Positions 14,583 through 17,301 of a stretch of 17,301 nucleotides of DNA are shown here, in pieces. The DNA lies in NCBI GenBank assembly GCA_903927605.1, contig CAIYNT010000144.1:1-17301 (forward strand), given 5' to 3'. The notes under the pieces were generated by a model. That model saw only the letters and a list, made by a program, of their open reading frames with translations, ran no database searches and was not told the origin of the DNA. Origin of the DNA: an uncultured Holophagaceae bacterium (lineage in GTDB: Bacteria; Acidobacteriota; Holophagae; Holophagales; Holophagaceae). Every line of letters begins with the position of its first letter. Position 1 is the stretch's first letter. The position numbers and the translations under genes were made by a program.

Positions 14583-16310
14583 ATGGTCTCAGACGTAACG
14601 ACCCAGGCCAGACCCAAGACCCTGACGCTCTTGGCGGGAGCTCTGCTGGTCATGGCAGCCTTCGGGGCCCTGGTGTCTGCCCTGCCCTTGAGGCACGTCC
14701 AACCGGTCATCGTTCTGAGCCTCGGGTTCTGCAACACGGTCGCCTTTATCCTGTTGCTTCAAAGGGCCCGGGAGCCAGGTCCGGAACAGCGGGGTTGGCG
14801 CCTCCTGGCACTGAGCATTGCCGGTGTCCTGGCCTCGAACATCCTGATGATCTTCACCCCCGCACCCATGGCCCAGGTGTCAGGAATGGAGATCCTGTAT
14901 TTTGGAATTCTCGTGCTGGTCGCTGTGCTCCAGGCCTGGGCCATCCTGAGCTGGCCACTGAGATCTTCGACTCATAGGCACCATCACCTCATGAGTTTGC
15001 TTGGGAGCTTCTTGTTCGCCGGTTCCCTGTTCCTCCTCATCTGGACCGCGGCGCTTTGGCAGGTGTTGGATCAGGGCCAGGGAGCCACCTTTTTCCGCAT
15101 GACGATCCTGGCAATCCGGATGGCCATCGTGGGAGGAGTCACCAGCTACTTTCTCGCCGACGACCCCCGAAGGATCACAGGTCCTCTGGGCTGGATCTTT
15201 TGGGCGGCGGTAGCTCTGGCAGCCATCATTTTCTTGGCACGCCCCTACCTCTACGATCAGGACTCGGTCATGCAGCCGTCGCCACTGTTCGGCCTGGTGC
15301 TGGGGATTCCCATCATCCTCGGGCTGGCAGCCCGGTCACGTGTTCCAGTGGAAGTGCCCTCAGATGAGCCACCTCTGCGCTTCCCGATGGTGGAGGGCCT
15401 CCTGTATCTGCCCTTCATCGCCGTAGGCGCCGGTCTCTTCCATTCTGCTCTGCGGCACCGGGAGTATCTCCTGCCTCAGGTCATCGGATTTCTGGCTGTC
15501 AGTGCCCTGTTGTTGGCCCGCCAGTTTCTGTTGCTCCGAGAAGTCCAACGTTCCAATGAGCAGTTGGAAGTACGGGTGGTGGACCGGACCCGTTCTCTGG
15601 AGGAACTTCAGGGACTTCTGCTCCGTACGGAACGCATGAATTCAGTGGGAGTTCTAGGCGCCGGCCTCGCTCATGACCTGAACAACGCCCTGGCGGGGAT
15701 TCGGGGCTACACCCAACTCGCCCGGATGCGCCTGGAGGACGATGACCAGCCCCCCTCCGCCGAGGATCTGGACCGGATCCTTGTGGCCGCGGATCAGTCC
15801 GCCGCCCTCACAGGGCGACTCATGGCCTTCGCCCGACAAGAGGAGGAAGGGCACGAGCCCCTGGATCTCGTCGCCGAGGTATCCAACCTGGAAAGCCTCC
15901 TCCGCATGATGCTCACTCGTCGCACCATCCTGAGCATGGACTTGGGCGATGGCCCAGTGCTCATCTACGCCTCGCGCAGCCACCTTGAACAAATCCTGGT
16001 GAACCTGGTGGGTAATGCCAGGGACGCCATGCCTGAGGGTGGAACCATCTCACTGAAGGTTCGGGTGGACTCCAAGGCTGTCCCTTCACAGGTCAACCTT
16101 GAAGTGAGTGACACCGGTTCCGGGATGACACCAGATATCCAAGCCCGCATCTTCCAGCCCTTCTTCACCACGAAGGCTCCCGGCAAGGGGACCGGCCTTG
16201 GTCTCGCCTCGGTCAAGTACCTGCTCGAACACGCGAACGGCACCGTACAAGTCCAATCGCAGCCGGGCCTTGGCTCCAGATTCATCCTGCGCTTCCCGCT
16301 CCTGACCTGA
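14583..16310 (+). CDS. Membrane-bound sensor histidine kinase (NtrB-like kinase core)
   Basis: 575 residues. Residues of about 13-318 contain eight to ten hydrophobic segments and no recognised sensor domain. A short coiled-coil-like linker follows (EVQRSNEQLEVRVVDRTRSL, 320-339). The kinase core is complete: H-box GLAHDLNNALAGIRGY with H364, N-box NLVGNARDAM with N478, G1 DTGSGM (510-515), F-box FQPFFTTK (524-531) and G2 GKGTGLGLASV (534-544). It would autophosphorylate at H364 and pass phosphate to an aspartate on a response regulator, but none is encoded in the window. The start has only a weak Shine-Dalgarno sequence. The signal sensed is unknown; a multi-pass N-terminus suggests a membrane or small-molecule cue. 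Confidence 0.9.
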   Translation: MVSDVTTQARPKTLTLLAGALLVMAAFGALVSALPLRHVQPVIVLSLGFCNTVAFILLLQRAREPGPEQRGWRLLALSIAGVLASNILMIFTPAPMAQVSGMEILYFGILVLVAVLQAWAILSWPLRSSTHRHHHLMSLLGSFLFAGSLFLLIWTAALWQVLDQGQGATFFRMTILAIRMAIVGGVTSYFLADDPRRITGPLGWIFWAAVALAAIIFLARPYLYDQDSVMQPSPLFGLVLGIPIILGLAARSRVPVEVPSDEPPLRFPMVEGLLYLPFIAVGAGLFHSALRHREYLLPQVIGFLAVSALLLARQFLLLREVQRSNEQLEVRVVDRTRSLEELQGLLLRTERMNSVGVLGAGLAHDLNNALAGIRGYTQLARMRLEDDDQPPSAEDLDRILVAADQSAALTGRLMAFARQEEEGHEPLDLVAEVSNLESLLRMMLTRRTILSMDLGDGPVLIYASRSHLEQILVNLVGNARDAMPEGGTISLKVRVDSKAVPSQVNLEVSDTGSGMTPDIQARIFQPFFTTKAPGKGTGLGLASVKYLLEHANGTVQVQSQPGLGSRFILRFPLLT

Positions 16311-16316
16311 CCGGGT

Positions 16317-16424
16317 GATCGCAGACCTGGAGGGGCCGCCCAGTCGGGAGAAGGCCCAGGCCAACCGCAGTCTGTGATCCGTGTCATCCCGGGCGGCGAT
16401 GGGTTCGGACTCATCGCCCCGCTT
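16317..16424. other. Intergenic segment with imperfect stem-loops between histidine kinase and acyl-CoA dehydrogenase
   Basis: GATCGCAGACCTG (16317-16329) is imperfectly complementary to CAGTCTGTGATC (16368-16379). Further on, GGCGATG and CATCGCC form a 7-bp stem around 16395-16417. Neither is followed by a U-run, so a terminator is not convincing. No gene is seen here. Confidence 0.3.
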
Positions 16425-16453
16425 GCTACCCTGAGACATTCTCCGGAGTCCCC

Positions 16454-17301
16454 ATGTTCCCCCAGTTCACTGAGGATCAGTCTGCCATCCGCGATGCTGC
16501 ACGGGATTTCGCGATGGCGGAGATCGACCCGGGCGCGGCGGCCCGGGACGCCAGCGGCGAGTTCCCGCAGGACATCCTGAAGAAACTCGGCGAGATGGGC
16601 TTCCTGGGCATGACCGTGCCTGAAGAGTACGGCGGGGGCGGTTCGGATTTCCTCAGCTACATCCTGGCTCTGGAGCAGATCGCCTACGCCGACGCCTCCG
16701 TGGCCGTGACCATGAGCGTGAACAACTCTGTGGCCTGCGCGCCCATCCTCACGTTTGGAACTCAAGCGCAAAAGCAGCGGTACTTGATACCCCTGGCCAG
16801 CGGCGAGGTGCTGGGTGGCTTCATGCTCACCGAGCCCGACGCGGGCTCCGACGCCGCTGCGCTGAAGACCCGTGCCACGCGGGTGGACGGCGGCTGGCGG
16901 TTGAACGGCGCCAAGGCCTGGATCACCAATGGCGGGGTGGGCCGCTACTTCATCATCATGGCGCGCACCGATCCAGACAAAGGCAAGAAAGGCATCAGCG
17001 CCTTCATCCTCGACGCGGACCAGTCTGGCGTGATCATGGGTCGCGCCGAAGAGAAGATGGGCCTGCGCTCCAGCAAAACCGTGATGGTCACTCTGGAAGA
17101 GGCCTTCGTGCCCGAGGATGCCCTCCTCGGGAAACTCGGCGATGGTCTCAAGGTGGCTTTTGGCGGCCTCGACGGGGGTCGCATCGGCATCGCCGCCCAG
17201 GCCCTCGGCATCGCCCAGCGGGCCATGGACGAGAGTGTGGCCTACGCTAAAACCCGTCGTTCCTTCGGCAAGGCCATCGGCGAGCACCAGATGATCCAGA
17301 C
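16454..17301 (+). CDS. Acyl-CoA dehydrogenase, 3' end beyond window
   Basis: The first 282 codons are present. It oxidises acyl-CoA to trans-2-enoyl-CoA with FAD, passing electrons to electron-transfer flavoprotein. Visible features are an N-terminal helical domain (FTEDQSAIRDAARDFA), the loop VPEEYGGGGSDFLSY, the family signature FMLTEPDAGSDAAALKTRA near 123-141 and the FAD-contacting AWITNGG. The length and the GGGG loop suggest a short- or medium-chain (butyryl-CoA-like) enzyme. The catalytic glutamate lies beyond the window and cannot be checked. The ATG at 16454 has CGGAG upstream at good spacing. It lies 143 bases after the histidine kinase and is probably transcribed separately. Confidence 0.93.
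   Translation, partial: MFPQFTEDQSAIRDAARDFAMAEIDPGAAARDASGEFPQDILKKLGEMGFLGMTVPEEYGGGGSDFLSYILALEQIAYADASVAVTMSVNNSVACAPILTFGTQAQKQRYLIPLASGEVLGGFMLTEPDAGSDAAALKTRATRVDGGWRLNGAKAWITNGGVGRYFIIMARTDPDKGKKGISAFILDADQSGVIMGRAEEKMGLRSSKTVMVTLEEAFVPEDALLGKLGDGLKVAFGGLDGGRIGIAAQALGIAQRAMDESVAYAKTRRSFGKAIGEHQMIQ

Noticed and set aside
16317..16424. Terminator after the histidine kinase
   Set aside because: Stem-loops are visible but without a U-run, so a terminator cannot be supported from sequence alone.
15965..17287. 440-codon minus-strand frame opposite the histidine kinase end and acyl-CoA dehydrogenase
   Set aside because: Both plus-strand genes are clear, and the frame crosses their boundary without any domain of its own.

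Overview
The window looks like a stretch of chromosomal DNA from a GC-rich Gram-negative bacterium. The mix of genes (two ArnT-like lipid glycosyltransferases, a free-standing ArnA-type decarboxylase, PlsY/GpsA, a LipB fusion, a stand-alone Fis-type regulator) and the codon use suggest Acidobacteriota, perhaps class Holophagae (Geothrix/Holophaga-like). That is an inference from general resemblance and was not tested by a search. No phage, transposase, plasmid, rRNA, tRNA or CRISPR signal was seen.

Left block (1-9292). Almost everything reads leftward. From right to left it holds a small glycine-rich membrane protein, cinA, plsY and gpsA (tightly spaced or overlapping, probably one operon for glycerol-phosphate lipid synthesis), then a zinc-lobe MDR dehydrogenase, an ArnA-like UDP-glucuronate decarboxylase, and two ArnT/PMT-family glycosyltransferases. 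The last of these runs off the left edge. One small rightward gene (1661-1984), for an exported protein of 11-residue repeats, lies between the two glycosyltransferases. The decarboxylase and glycosyltransferases suggest a sugar modification of lipid A or another lipid-linked surface glycan, probably with a 4-keto- or 4-amino-pentose.

Middle block (9342-11944). A small unknown rightward gene overlaps tail to tail with a DinB-family gene. The DinB gene follows a pyruvate kinase on the minus strand. A 74-residue Fis-type DNA-binding protein is divergent from pyruvate kinase and ends at a clear intrinsic terminator.

Right block (12016-17301). A BaiN/HI0933-type flavoprotein (minus) is divergent from a natural LipB-Nudix fusion. 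Next come an orphan membrane-bound histidine kinase and an acyl-CoA dehydrogenase cut off by the window end.

The most unusual features are not ordinary genes. A family of long palindromic elements built on CCACGAAGAC/CCACCAAGGC units occurs three times: two copies are intergenic, and one is inserted in frame in the coding sequence of the first glycosyltransferase, adding about 55 residues that its neighbouring paralogue lacks. A separate perfect 18-bp inverted repeat starts right after the stop codon of one convergent gene and within 6 bases of the stop of the other. The LipB-NudB-like fusion and the seven-fold 11-mer repeat protein are also worth a second look.
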